Source: Paraconiothyrium sp. Pb-2020 (lineage: Eukaryota > Ascomycota > Dothideomycetes > Pleosporales > Didymosphaeriaceae). From it: a stretch of 64,000 bases of DNA. Shown in pieces: positions 10,874 to 22,769 of this stretch. The stretch spans positions 3,968,001-4,032,000 of the forward strand of contig JAJUBI010000005.1 in NCBI GenBank assembly GCA_022419385.1. Direction: 5' to 3'. The position numbers were made by a program, and so were the translations under genes. The notes beneath the pieces were generated by a model. The model ran no database searches, had not been told where the DNA came from, and saw only the letters and a list, made by a program, of their open reading frames with translations. Position 1 is the first letter of the stretch, and each line of letters opens with the position of its first letter.

Positions 10874-11221
10874 GCCATCACAGATGTGTATCTGTACGAG
10901 TCGCATACTGTACTATACATAGGGTTGTGAGTACTCCTATGCTGTACGTAGGCAGAATACAAACGGACTACGTCAATGACGCTTAAACACATAATCGACT
11001 TCGAACTAGGATCCACTACCGTGGCCAATGGGCGCTTGACAGCTGCCCAGGGCACATCCTTGTACGTGCATACTGTGATGGGCTTCCTAAAATTATAGCT
11101 ACAGACCTTGACCTTGCTCTTCCCGACGTGTCTTTGCCGCATTATCTTCAATACTGGAACACATAGACTGCTTTCCCGTCGTACCTAGCGCAGATTGAAA
11201 ACACCCGTCATACCTCCAATC
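10874..11221. other. Intergenic spacer, no gene recognised
   Basis: This 348 bp region between cullin-4 and the reductase gene should hold the cullin 3' UTR and the reductase promoter. I see no further signal in it. Confidence 0.5.
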
Positions 11222-12298
11222 ATGGCAACCCCACTATACATCCTTGTCACAGGCGCAACAGGCTTCATCGGTGCTCATGTAGTTGACGAAGTATATACAG
11301 ACACTTTTAGTAGCATTTCAAGGACGGACCCTTAACTCATACTCTTGCAGCTCCTTCGCCGCGGGCACCGCGTCCGCGCAGCAACCCGCTCCCTCCAGAA
11401 AGGCGAGCTCATGAAGGTCTCCCGCCCGCAATACGCGGCCCAGCTCGACATTGTGGAAGTACCCGACTTTTCCGCCTCAGCATCTTTCAAGGATGCTGTG
11501 CAAGGCGTCGACGGGGTCATTCATGTCGCTAGCCCCTTCACATACAACACCACCGACAACGAGAAAGAGCTAGTCAAACCGGCTCTCGCGGGCATGAAAG
11601 CGGTGCTCGAAGCCGCTGCGCAAGAGGAGAGAGTGAAGAGAGTCGTGATTACGGGCAGTTTCGCTGCGATTCTGGACGTGGGGAGGAAGGCGCCGCCGCG
11701 ATTTACATATACAGCTGAGGACTGGAATCCGCTAGGCTATGAAGAGGCTGTGGCAATCGAAACGAGCGCGGTAGTTGCGTACCGCGGGTCCAAGAAGTTC
11801 GCGGAGCTGACAGCTTGGGAGTTTGTCAAAGAACGCAGGCCTGCGTTCGATATAGTGACATTGGCTCCCCCAATGACGTTCGGACCGATCGCTCATCCCA
11901 TTAATCGTCTTGCAGATCTGAACGAAAGCAATGCGATGTTATGGACAGTGACTAGCGGGAAGGCATTGCCTGTTGCGCGCGTACCGTTCTGGGTCGATGT
12001 AAGGGATCTGGCGATTGCCCACGTTGAAGCGCTATTCAGGCCTGAGGCGGGCGGGAAGAGGTTCGTGGTTGCGAGTCCAGAGAAGTTTTCTTATGGGCTA
12101 GTAAAAAGTATTGTGGAGAGAGAATTCTTGTGGGGAAAGGACAGGGTGGCACAGGGGGAGCAGGAGGTGGATGACAGCTATGATTTAGACGGAGAGACGG
12201 CGGGGAGAGAGTTAGGAGTGAAGTATCGGAGTTTCAGAGAGACTGTTAAAGATTTTGTAGACCAGGCTTTGAAGATGGAGGTCAATGAGAAGAGGTGA
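11222..12298 (+). CDS. NAD(P)-dependent epimerase/dehydratase-type reductase (extended SDR, GRE2/DFR-like)
   Basis: Exons 11222-11290 and 11351-12298 are joined by a 60 bp intron (GTATAT...TTGCAG). The product is 338 residues. The Rossmann glycine motif VTGATGFIGAHV is encoded in the short first exon, so the splice is required for a functional cofactor site. Further SDR features are HVASPF, the strand VVITGSFAAI, and a Tyr-x3-Lys pair in VAYRGSKKFAE. This is the arrangement in yeast Gre2 (methylglyoxal/ketone reductase) and in dihydroflavonol-4-reductase-like fungal enzymes. The natural substrate is unknown. It is an independent transcription unit between cullin-4 and the cohesin gene. Confidence 0.85.
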
Positions 12299-12794
12299 GA
12301 CAGGTGATATGAATGGGATACGCTTTGGAATCGGTGTGGAAAGGACTGGGCTAAAGCAACAGATTGATCAAGAAGGCACCTCACTGACAATGCTACATTG
12401 CACAGGAAGTGACTATGAATAATTGTGGTCGAAGAGCATTCGTAGCGCCAGAACCAGAACGCTCCTAATCAGCTCTGCGGGTGTTGGCAATTTGCCTTCC
12501 TTATCCCGTGCATGATATTGTATCAAGTGAAAGCCACGAGCGAAGTTCTAGTTCGCGTTCAAAAACACAAGGAGTTAAGGATTAGCAGTCGAACGCTGTG
12601 CAACGCGATTAAGTGGACTCAATCGCGCGAAGTATGGGGCCATGATGTACTCGGTAGGTCTTGGCGCAAGGCGCACAGGCAAAGTCGCGTCAACTGGTCC
12701 CCGCTTGCACGCGTACTGCCAACATCATCCCTCATAATATATCAACGACGCGCATTTGCGCACCTCTCCCCTCAACTTTCATTGCGCAGCTACA
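12299..12794. other. Intergenic region upstream of the cohesin gene
   Basis: This 496 bp stretch contains the promoter of the cohesin gene and the end of the reductase transcript. An MCB-like ACGCGT lies at 12709-12714 and is listed separately. No coding sequence is recognised. Confidence 0.5.
12709..12714. promoter_or_regulatory. MluI cell-cycle box-like ACGCGT upstream of the cohesin gene
   Basis: The palindrome ACGCGT occurs 81 bp before the proposed cohesin start codon, with further CGCG-containing words nearby. MBF binds this sequence in yeasts to drive G1/S genes, cohesin genes among them. A six-base site can occur by chance, so the role is inferred. Confidence 0.35.
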
Positions 12795-15700
12795 ATGAGC
12801 GCAGACGTCGTGTCTTCTAGTGTTGCCGATATTACATCCTCCGCGCCCCGGCGCAAATCCGGACGCGTGCCAACTCAGCGCCAGCTATACTCGCCCACAG
12901 GAAGCGCAAAGAGGAAGCGGGGAGATGGAAACGATAGCGATATCGACAACACCTCGCCCTCGTCCGAAGAAGAGGACTCAGGAAGCAGCGCCGACGAGCA
13001 AGAATTGAAAGAGCGCCGGAAGCAGAGCAGAAAGAAGAAGAGCGCGACAGCGGCTAAGAAGCCTCCACAGAAGAAACCAAAGACCAATGGGGAAATCACT
13101 GGTCTTGCAATTCGTCCAGCGACAGACGCGAGGAAGAAGGCACCGCGACCGCGGAAGCCGCCCATTCGCAAGAGCGCGCTTGTCGATCAGGACGCTGACG
13201 GCCTATATGGTAAGATATGGCGCAAGAGGAGACAATTAAAACGGGTGCTGACATTGTGATAGCTGAGATATTTGCGCGTGGAACGCGCTTAAACGATGTC
13301 GCCGCGCAATGGGTTGGCCGATTTCACGAACATGAGGCAAAGGCTGTGGCAGAGATTGTTAATCTCGTCATTCGGGCAGCCGGATGCCATGTTCAGATCG
13401 ATGAGGATGATATTGCCGAACCAGACAACTGCCCGCATAGGCTTGGAGAGCTTCAGGATGAATACAACGCGGTATGTGGGATGGACTGGCCGCACGCGCA
13501 TTTCTGACGGACAACAGGAGCAAGTAACAGACTATCCGCTCATATCAAAGACCAAAGGCGCTGCTGCTTTCCGAAACGCGTTACACGATTTTTTCATCGC
13601 CCTGACGCAAACGATAGCGCAGACTGGGCTCATGTACGAAGAGAATCAGCTCATGGAGAACATACAAGTGTGGGTTTGCACCATGACTTCCGCCACGAAC
13701 CGCCCATTTCGCCATACCAGCACAGTAGCCGCTCTAGGAGTCACTTCTGGTTTAACGAGGATCGCGAGCGATATAGCAGAGAGTACGGCGAAAATGATGC
13801 GACAGAAGGAAACAGAGTCGAAGAAGTCGCGCGCAAACAAGTCACGTTTGGCCACCATTGACCAAGAAGTGGAGGAGCTCAATCAGAAATTGGAGCACGT
13901 CAAAGCTCTGATAACAGATTGGTTCGATACCGTCTATGTCCACCGATACCGCGATGTAGATCCCAAGGTTCGCGTGGAATGTTGCGAAGCACTGGCAGAT
14001 TGGATCATGACATATCCTGACAAATTCTTTGATGGCCAGCATCTACGATATCTAGGTTGGATACTTTCAGATACCAACGAGGGCACACGCGCCGAGGTCC
14101 TGAAGCAGCTTTCGAAGCTGTACCATGACAAGGACAAGCTTGCTGGTCTGAAGACTTTCACCGAGCGTTTTAGGGCTCGCATCGTTGAAATAGCAACCCG
14201 CGATGCGCATACCAACATCCGGGCTAGCGCGGTTGAGCTGCTTGACATCCTGCGCGAAGCCGGATTTCTAGAGCCTGACGATATCGATACCGTGGGGAAA
14301 CTTATTTTCGATTCGGAACCAAAAGTTCGCAAAGCTGTTGTTGGCTTCTTTGCCGAGAACGTCAACGCGGCCTATGAACTCCAGATTGAAGACATGGGTG
14401 GACAGGAAGCGCTGGATGAGGCACTTGCTGAGCCAGACGATGAGGAATACAGAAATGCCAGGCTTGAGTGGCTGAAGATGAAGTGTCTAGTCGAGCAGTT
14501 GTTGTCTTACGATGAGGACACTGGGCTGCCTTCGCAAATTGAGCGTGTCACACCATATGGCGCTGAGCTAGGCTTGGTAGCTGCAGGCATAGAGTCGCGT
14601 TTCTCCCTCGCCGCCCAGGCGCTGTATGACGCAATCCCTGAGGTTTCGTCCTGGGAAGTATTGGCAGGCTATCTTCTATACGACCATTCTCAGACATCTA
14701 CTGATGTTGCGGGCGACGATGCCGAATCTATGCTTCGACGGAATTGCAAGCTGGAAGAGCACGAGGAAACGGCGCTCTTGGACATTCTGAATGCCTCGGT
14801 TCGGATACGACTGCAGCGGCTAGCTGAGGCACAGAAAGACAAGAAGAGGACGAAATCGCAGCGCACGCAGGACCAGATGGAGCAAGAAGATATGGCAAAA
14901 AAGCTCACAACTGTCATCCCACAGTTGCTCAAGAAGTTTGGTGCGCTGCCAGAAGCTGCATCCTTGTGCCTTCGCCTTGAGCGCGAGCTCAATCTGGATG
15001 TATTCCAGGAACTGCGACAGAACACCGCGTTGACGGCGCTATTAGACGACATCAACAAACAATTCCTCACGCACAACAGCGAACGCGTCCTTGGCGAAGC
15101 GATAAGCTCGATACTACATGCTTTAAGCAACGATGAGCTTAGAGAGCTCGTAGACAGCAAGACCCAGTCTCTGTGGGACGACCTGTCTGGTACATTTGAT
15201 GCTTTGCGACGTGGGCGAGATTTTTCGGTCCGTGGTGGGATTGAACAGAACATCCTTGCCGGCATCTCCAATATTGTGCTGAAGATGTCAGAGCTTGCAA
15301 AGGCTTCGGAACCGGCAGTCTTAGACCAGATCCCCGCCCCGACAAAGGCCAGGACTAAGAATAAGAAGCCTGCCGTGTTGGACACTCCGCCTATCTCGGC
15401 ACTGCTGGAAATCCTCGACCGAGGTGTGCCTGCTGACAACTTAGATCCTGAAGTCGATGAAGCTGAGGACGCCCTTGTTCGCCACACCATGTCATTGATG
15501 CTTCCATATTTCCTCTGGAAGTGCAGAAATTTCTCGACACGTATTGAGACCGGCACAAGGATACCCGATGATGAGCTTACGGCAGTAGCAGAACGGCGAG
15601 ACATTTGTATCAATGCGCTCATGCGTGTTATTGAGAGTAGGAAGGGTGCAGATGAGCTGCGGGTCGAAGCAGCGGACCTTCTGCTTGACCTGTACAACCT

Positions 15701-16412
15701 GTTCCGGGCACTAAAGGCAATGCAGGCGAAAGCTAGCAAGGGAGCCAAAAAAGTGAATGGACGTGCGTCTGATGCGTCTGACGACTGGGAAGCCTTGTGC
15801 CAGGAGATCGACGAAAAGACCGTTCGGTTACTGCTGCACATCCTGACGGCCTTGGAGCAAACCCTCGCGAAACGTCTTCGGAAGCGGCTCGAAGGGCCTG
15901 ATGTCGGTGCCGACCCGATCGATGACGATGATGAACCCGAGAGCAGCGACGACGAAGGCGACGATGAACAAGAGCAGAATCAAAAACAGATTCGTGCTTT
16001 ACTCGCTGAGGAGCGCCTCTGCACCTTCGGTAGCCGCATCGTGCACGGCGTACAAGTCGGCTCTCTCGACGCCGATGACGAGAAGACTGTGCGGACGCGG
16101 CTCGAGCGCAACAAAGCTAAGCTCACGCCGAGCTGGAAAGAAGTCGTTGGCCATCTTGATTTCAATAAACATATCAAGGGTAAAGATGTGAAGAAAACTC
16201 AGCCGGCAAAGGAGGCTGCGAAGGCTGCGAAGAGCAGAGCCATCGTTGTCGATGATGTTAGCGAGGACGAGGAAGTGCAGGACGATCCGATTGAAGACGA
16301 TGAGATGCCTGATGCTGATGCCGGGGCGGGGGCTGAGGACGAAGAACAGGTTAATGGCGATGCGGAGAGTGCGAATGGGGATGTGGAGAGGGAAAGTGTG
16401 CTGGGCGATTAA
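12795..16412 (+). CDS. SCC3: Cohesin subunit SCC3/STAG (Irr1/Psc3 family)
   Basis: Three exons (12795-13209, 13263-13471, 13518-16412) with introns of 53 and 46 bp give a 1172-residue protein. The N-terminal 130 residues are basic and disordered. The STAG fold follows (RPFRHTSTVAALG; TDWFDTVYVHRYRDVDPKVR). From about residue 345 comes the stromalin conserved domain (SCD), with DWIMTYPDKFF and YLGWILSDTNEGTRAEVLK. The rest is helical repeat and ends in a long acidic tail with alternating Asp/Glu and Ala. SCC3/STAG binds the Scc1 kleisin and loads and stabilises cohesin on chromosomes. The ATG at 12795 was chosen for its ACA-ATG context and the family-like N-terminus; an in-frame ATG at 12756 exists. 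Confidence 0.93.
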
Positions 16413-17696
16413 TGCATTGTATGTTTTTGAGCGATGATGATAAACATGCCTTCTTATTGTGCTTACCCGTTCCTGTTCCTCTCTTTGTTTTTTCCGTGCG
16501 CTTAATCCATTAAGGGGTTTATAGTCGTTATGTGGGTATACCACGTTGTGAAAGGTGTTTTGCTCGATTACGACGGCGTTGGTATCAGGGATTAGGATTA
16601 AGTGAATGGGAGGTCTGAGAAATGTAGCGTGCATATTGATGTGGATGTTTTGTGTACATGCGTGCTAAGCTCAGTGTGCTACTGCAATGTATCACCAATT
16701 GCGGTTGCGTAACGGTGGGTGATGTGCGCGATTGTCCCTTGGCATGGTGTATTGGGAGTCTTTGATTCTAGATGTGAGAAGTTGCGGGCCTGTAGACTCA
16801 TCCGGGTATGTCAAGACTAGGTCCAAGATGACGTGTTGCAGCAATAGGTATGCGTCATGGACGAGGCATGCGTCATATCTGAAATGTGCGCCAAGAACAA
16901 CATGTGCTACAAACGATGACCCATATAGAATCACAGTCACGTGGTACCTTGACCACCTGGGCACCTGGGCATGGTGGTAAATAGCCAATGAGTAGCGTAT
17001 GATTGTCCAGTCAGCTTCAATATTGTCGCAATCTGCCAAATGCTTCAACTTCACACTCAAATACTAGTCAAGGCGTGCTAAGTGCGTTGACAATCAACTG
17101 ATGCCCGACCATAGGTTATTAGAGTCTTCCAACGTTGATCCAAGGCATGACTCCACTACATATGAGCACATCGAGTGATTCGCCGTAGTTCCCGCACCCG
17201 TTGCTTTACGCCACGTTTTCATGACTACTTCCCTCCTCTCGGGCCTTGACGCAGCGAACGTACGATTACTCACAATGGACGTACGAATGCTAATAAATGA
17301 GCATATAAATTTACCGGCCACCTTATCCATATTCCTCTCTGTAGAACACACCTCATACACAAGCAACAGCGAAGTAACAGCACGTCACTCAGCATCACCA
17401 ATCCCCCATCATCTCACTGAATAATACAAGACTGACGAAACACGAAAAACTTACCATCATCTACGAACAACTACGAACCATCAGAACACAACAATTCAGG
17501 ATCGCCGCATCTAGTGTCTTCACTTTACGACAGGAGCCTTCACGAAAGCTAAGAACGCGTACAGCGATCGAGACCCAGAGCCGACTTCCGGGGAACGAGC
17601 GGGACAGCCGATCTGCGTTGAGAGCCAGGCTGAAGATCACAAGATTATCGACATCTGTACAGAATAGCAGGAGAAGCGTCATTGCAGATATCCACA
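16413..17696. other. Intergenic region, no gene recognised
   Basis: This 1.28 kb holds the cohesin 3' UTR and the upstream region of the next gene. ORFs of 60-120 codons occur on both strands but none has a domain, signal peptide or convincing splice context. Confidence 0.5.
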
Positions 17697-20085
17697 ATGC
17701 CTCCCTGCACTAAGAAAAAAAAGGTCTGCAACAATGAAGAACCATGCGATCAATGCCTTCAACTGAGAATTACCTGTTTTCACGGCCGCACACCCGGCAA
17801 AAAAAATATTCGAAGGTCCGACGACGACGACTTCCTGCGCAGTAAGAGACTCGACCCATTGGATTACTCAGGAATCTCCTCCGAAGCTCGAGTGAAGCTG
17901 ATGAACAGGCTGAAAAAAGAAGATGAGGCAGAGTTAAAATGCGGAAAGATAGAAAGGGAAAGGCAAAAGCCGCTGGTATGGGACAGAACCCGCGAAGTCC
18001 TCAAGCAACAAGCTTGCGTGAAGGCATGGATGAAACCTCTCCAGGATCAGTTCAGCAATTCTCTCGATAATAAACATATAGTCTGGCTCTGCTGCCATCC
18101 GAAACTTTTTTATGAAATGTACAAACTCAAGAAGAAGGACCAACCGAAGTTTAGCGGAATAGGATACACTGAAGATGCTGAAGTCAGTCGACAGGTCATG
18201 GCGCTCGAGATGGACAGGCGAAGCAGAGCGACTCGCTCTTCTGGTCAAAGATGGGGAATTCTTGTAGAATTGCGGCTAAGTGACGAAGGAAGAGATTTTT
18301 GGCATCAACAGGTACAACAACAACCTTTCTTTGACGGCGTACTCCATAATGTTGTATCCGGGAAAAAGGGGGGCCTCACAGCTCAAGGATGTGAGTTCGA
18401 TGTCGTTGCAATCCTCCTCTACATTCGTCACTAATGTTAGACAAGTGATACGGGCATTGGAATTTTACGAATCCCGTTCAAAACTCCCATTCCCGGAACT
18501 TCCGTCTGACTTCGACAAACGGAGCTACTACATCGGGGATCTGAAAGACGACATCAGCGATGATGAGGATGCGATGCATGTAGACGAAGCAGAAACTGCA
18601 GGCCCTTCTGTCTTGAACGTGCGTCAACCGCGAATTCGATCCCTTGATGACAACTCTATTGAGGGCGATACATTCAGCAGTAAAGCAAAGGGAAAGCAAC
18701 GAGCGATGTCCAGAGAAGCTCGCGAGCGCGCCGAAACTTCTCCAATGGAAACAGGAAGCGAAGATGCAAGCTCAACGCAGAGTGAGGGCGGTTGGATAAT
18801 GGAAGTGAGTGTCGACGAGGACGTCATAGGTGTAACCGAAGATCAGGACGTCGTGACCGAACTCTTGGGGTTCGTGGACTCCGATGTGGGGAGAAGCCGC
18901 TGGTTAATACACAACTTCGCATTTGACATTGAGGGGGAGACTTTGAGAAAGAAGTATGGTGTGGCTCAGGGAGATCGAACTTCTAAAGCAGGTACGTGTC
19001 GCTCATCCGCCATAAACGGAAGATTTCACTGACAAGCTGCAGTAATGGATGCTCTTGCGCTGTGGAAAAGACCATTTCATGCGACAGCGTGCATATTTCC
19101 GAACAGGCCTGATGACAATAGTTTGCGATTTGGCTATTCAGAAGTAAGCGCTTCCAGGATCGACGCACAAGCTGTATGACTCCTTGTTTACATAATACCA
19201 GCTCGATAACTTGGCAGATCACGTCGCTTTTATCGAAGCGTGCGAACATCTGGCCTATGTAGAAGACGAACCCAAAGGTTGGGCATTGTTGTGGTGTCTG
19301 CCACTCAGGACGCAAAAAGAACGAACACGAGCACGGACACAAGCACGAGAGGAAGCTCTGGAGAAGCTAGGCCGCATCAATTGGGACGAAAACGCTGATG
19401 ATCCATCTAAGCCCATCATCTGCATGGACCGTAAGCTTTACTTCCTGTTGCCTTGTAAGCATCAGAGCTAATGGAGTGATAGTACACAAGAGCATACAGG
19501 ATTGGGAACGAGTGCGCGAGAAGATCGACATGCAACGGTGTCAAGAATTCAACGATCGATTTGGTCAAATCACTGCCGAAAATCTGAGTCTCTGGAGGGG
19601 AGGCAAATCAGCATTAGATGCTCCCAAGAAGTATCCACTCTATCTTATCACCTATCCTGATGTTAAAGATCAGAAGGAAGGAATTACTGATGGTAAAGAT
19701 CAGAAGGAAGGAATTACTGATGATCCTTTTCTGAGAGACAAGGTCAGGTACATTCGTAAGCATTGGGATGAAGAAAATTGGAAGATCAGCAGAACCCTGG
19801 TCGACAACCGCGAACAAGCTCTCCAACGCATGGATATGGTCGATAGCGGCAAATGGCAGGCTACTCTACCCTACTACTGCACCGAAGACTGTAAGAACCT
19901 TGTCTACCGATATTGGACTTCACTGATAGGTAGCTATAGTGTGGCGAGCAATAACAGATATAGAAATAGAGAAGCTGGACCTAGGCAACAAAATCACCCG
20001 TGACATGATAGAGAATATGGAGTATTCAGAAAGCGGAGACCAAGGTGAGGGTGACGACGACGACAATGGAGATAACGGTGCATAG
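17697..20085 (+). CDS. Unknown six-exon protein with a partial Zn2Cys6-like N-terminus
   Basis: Exons are 17697-18311, 18382-18991, 19043-19143, 19202-19430, 19483-19890 and 19940-20085, with introns of 70, 51, 58, 52 and 49 bp. All phases agree and give 702 residues ending in an Asp/Gly-rich tail. The start MPPCTKKKKVC is followed by PCDQC and six residues then Cys. This matches the spacing of a fungal Zn2Cys6 cluster except that the first cysteine position is the initiator Met. The rest is hydrophilic, with no fungal TF domain that I recognise. A 30 bp in-frame tandem duplication lies in exon 5 (KDQKEGITDG repeat). Function is unknown. An upstream exon supplying the sixth cysteine is possible, since an acceptor-like GCAG precedes the ATG. 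Confidence 0.7.
19661..19720 (+). repeat. 30 bp in-frame tandem duplication
   Basis: Two copies of a 30 bp unit (19661-19690 and 19691-19720) differ at one base. They encode two successive decapeptides of the type VKDQKEGITD and GKDQKEGITD within exon 5 of the unknown six-exon gene. Confidence 0.95.
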
Positions 20086-21143
20086 AATGCATTCAGAGAT
20101 TGCTAGTCAAGCAGCATGGGCAGATTAAATAATAGTAACTTACAATGCGGATGGGGAGAAGTGGGTTGTGTATGAGTAGAGCGATGCGAACATTGCAGCT
20201 TGATTGTCTCCATGACCACGTCTTCGGAGGTTTGCTAAGCGATGTCTGGTTTCTGCATTGTGACGGGCGACATTTGGGCATTACGTATAGAAACTAGGCT
20301 GAGCATGCACTTTGTGTTGGGGACTAATATTGCGATGGTATCCAAGATGATTATAACTGCAAGGTAAACTGTGAAATGAGACTAACATCGCGAAGACGTA
20401 GTTCTGGCCGAGGCGCTTGTTGTTGTTGCGAGTGTGCCTTTCTATTACAAGCAACGACGGGTTCTCGAGGCATTTATGAAGAGGCAGAAACTGGTTTACC
20501 GGCGAAACTTAGTCCAAAGCCGCCCCTTTCTAGAAACGTTCTCGTTGACCGCCATAACCTAGCGTACACAGTAAATCTAGTCACGTTATGTATAAACAGG
20601 TCTACGAGCATGGGTCAGAGTTGAGCGCAATCAGCACAGGCACTATCCTAGCCCTGATTGGACCGTGCGAAATGACACATTCATGCGTCCATCTTCGACC
20701 AGCTTGGGCCATTACCAGGAAGTGTAGGGCCAGAAGGCATACCAAATATCAGATTTCTCTTACAGTCCTCTCTAAATCTTACCTATAATGATGCGCGATG
20801 CCTCTCCGGTGTATCATGACATATTCATAGTAGCAACTGTAAGAACCGGAGATGGAAGGAACGCAAAGTTGCAGTATCTGTAGTGTAGCGCTGGGGAAGC
20901 AGTCTCGAGTAAGGCTCCAGGGCCGATTAACCCCTTTTGAATTTTTAGCCTACCAAGACCTCAGTCGAATTCTACTCGCCCCGCCACGTCCACAACAACA
21001 TCCAGACGCACGAGATACGCGCTGTAAACGGAACGTGCTCGCAATCATGATATATGTTGTAACGACTGTCTTCTACCGCTCCCTACGCGGATCTCTTACT
21101 CGCCCGTCATTGGTCACTGTTGTCCTGCATTGCAAGCATACAT
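20086..21143. other. Intergenic region, no gene recognised
   Basis: This 1.06 kb stretch has only short overlapping ORFs (for example 20376-20624 and 20852-21202). None shows a recognisable feature. It likely contains the 3' end of the upstream gene and the promoter of the small ORF that follows. Confidence 0.45.
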
Positions 21144-21605
21144 ATGGCCTTTTTCAACATGGCAAAGAAAATACCTACTGTCAAGCCCGTATCCACGAGT
21201 GATGAAGGATCACCGAAATCATCCGTCGAACCCAAACGCCCAGGTACCAGCGGAACGGAGCTCCTCCTCACTACCAACCGTCGAACCGCTTCCGCACAAT
21301 ATGTTGCCGCGCAAAGAGCAGAAAATGCTTACAAGGCAAAGAAGAGATCAGCAAATGCACGCCAGCATCGGTCCGAGGCTGCATCTCACTTCAAACTGTC
21401 CGCGCATCATCTGAAGGAAAGCGTCAAGAGCTGTTGGAGCATGGTCGCTGCAGTACCGTGGATGGTGAGGGAATGGAAAGGAAACCGCCAAGCCGAGAAT
21501 GAGAAGAAAGCCGTGGAAAGATACATGGAAAAGAAAAAGAAGCTGGAGGACCGCATAGCGAAGCAAGAGGCTCACCAGGATAAGGAGAAGGAGCCGGAAA
21601 CATAG
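21144..21605 (+). CDS. Small basic hypothetical protein
   Basis: An uninterrupted frame of 153 residues starts at ATG 21144 (a second in-frame ATG lies at 21159). It is strongly basic and helical. An Ala/Arg/Lys-rich segment in the middle (AYKAKKRSANARQHRSEAA) leads into a short Trp-containing stretch (SCWSMVAAVPWMVREW). A Lys/Glu-rich coiled coil closes the protein. I recognise no family. The biased composition and the clean ending make a real gene more likely than chance, but there is no independent support. Confidence 0.5.
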   Translation: MAFFNMAKKIPTVKPVSTSDEGSPKSSVEPKRPGTSGTELLLTTNRRTASAQYVAAQRAENAYKAKKRSANARQHRSEAASHFKLSAHHLKESVKSCWSMVAAVPWMVREWKGNRQAENEKKAVERYMEKKKKLEDRIAKQEAHQDKEKEPET

Positions 21606-22304
21606 ATGCATGAGCAAGGTTGCATTCATTGATTGGAGTTTGGATTTCCTATGTATTAAACTATTTGCACTTGGATCTACACTCTCGTCAGCCTTTGGCG
21701 TTTCATTATGTCATCTCTACCCAGATCAATACATCATTGATTTCCTCTTTAGTGCGCTTTCATTAGTCGATCATCACGGTCGCCTCTGCTAGGAATACGA
21801 CCTTCTTCGAATTCTTAAGAAGCCTTGATGTTGGGATGTCATCTGTGTGCGGAGCGGTCTCAATAAGAATGTGCTGCTGTGGGTTCTGATGGGACATGTT
21901 TGTGGAAGTGGCTCCCAAGTATCTGAATTCTGCTCTTGGTGGAGTTGAAGCAAGAGATTTGATGCTTTGACGAGGCATACATCACCTCATTATTCAGCGT
22001 CTTGCTACTGTACTGCAGAGACTATTGTTTGTGTTTGCCTTCGTCTGCAATCTCATGATCCTAAATTTGCTTGTCTGCAAGCTTTGAAAACTCTCATTCT
22101 GTCATATTGGATCTCCAAGCATAAACGGAGACAATGATATGTGACAAGCGTGAGGGCTTGCGCTCAAGACGTGACCAATTCGAAACCAGGGAAGCAAGCA
22201 ACAAGCTGCATATAAGAACCACGGACCCTTTCTAAGAGTGAAGGAAAATACATCTACCAAAAAATACTGCTGGAAGTTCCAGATTTGATCTTTCACGTGG
22301 AACA
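21606..22304. other. Intergenic region, no gene recognised
   Basis: The 699 bp between two small hypothetical genes shows no domain-bearing ORF, repeat or RNA gene. Confidence 0.45.
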
Positions 22305-22769
22305 ATGTCAATGTTACACGATCCACTTCAAGACCGCATCTACAACCTCCTTCTCCCTTATCTATCCACACCTTCCGGTCGCTTTGCACCTAGTTACAAT
22401 AATCCGCCCACACAGATAGACAACGGCCTCGCTCACGCTGCTGCTCAACTCAGCTTCTTCGTCAAGACCTATAACAATTACAACTATAATCCCGACGTCA
22501 TCTCTGTTGTCTTTGCGCCATACAATGGAGAGCCAAGCATAGCTCTAACGCTTCGGGGCCGTGTGATACTTCTTGTGCGGGCACGAAAGGACTCAACGGC
22601 AGCGTATGGGCTCATCCGCGCGGCCCTCGATAGATCCAACGAGACTATAGCGACCAATATCAGGTCGACAAACCTCCCGGCACCGACTGGACATGCCTAC
22701 AGCAGCTACTGGGTATCGCCAAACAATCAGTTCGAGCATGATATAATTGTGGAGCGAAACGGGGGATGA
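22305..22769 (+). CDS. Hypothetical 154-residue protein
   Basis: One continuous frame from ATG 22305 (ACA-ATG context) encodes 154 residues. It has an Asn/Tyr-rich patch (KTYNNYNYNPD) followed by alternating hydrophobic strands (VISVVFAPYNGEPSIALTLRG and VILLVRARKDS), suggesting a small alpha/beta domain. There is no signal peptide or membrane helix. I do not recognise a family. The regular strand pattern supports a real folded product, but no neighbour suggests a role. Confidence 0.5.
   Translation: MSMLHDPLQDRIYNLLLPYLSTPSGRFAPSYNNPPTQIDNGLAHAAAQLSFFVKTYNNYNYNPDVISVVFAPYNGEPSIALTLRGRVILLVRARKDSTAAYGLIRAALDRSNETIATNIRSTNLPAPTGHAYSSYWVSPNNQFEHDIIVERNGG

Noticed and set aside
13296..13517. 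Use of the long open frame from 13296 as the start of the cohesin gene
   Set aside because: The upstream exons at 12795-13209 and 13263-13471 carry the family-like N-terminus and have good splice signals; the frame before 13518 is nonsense.
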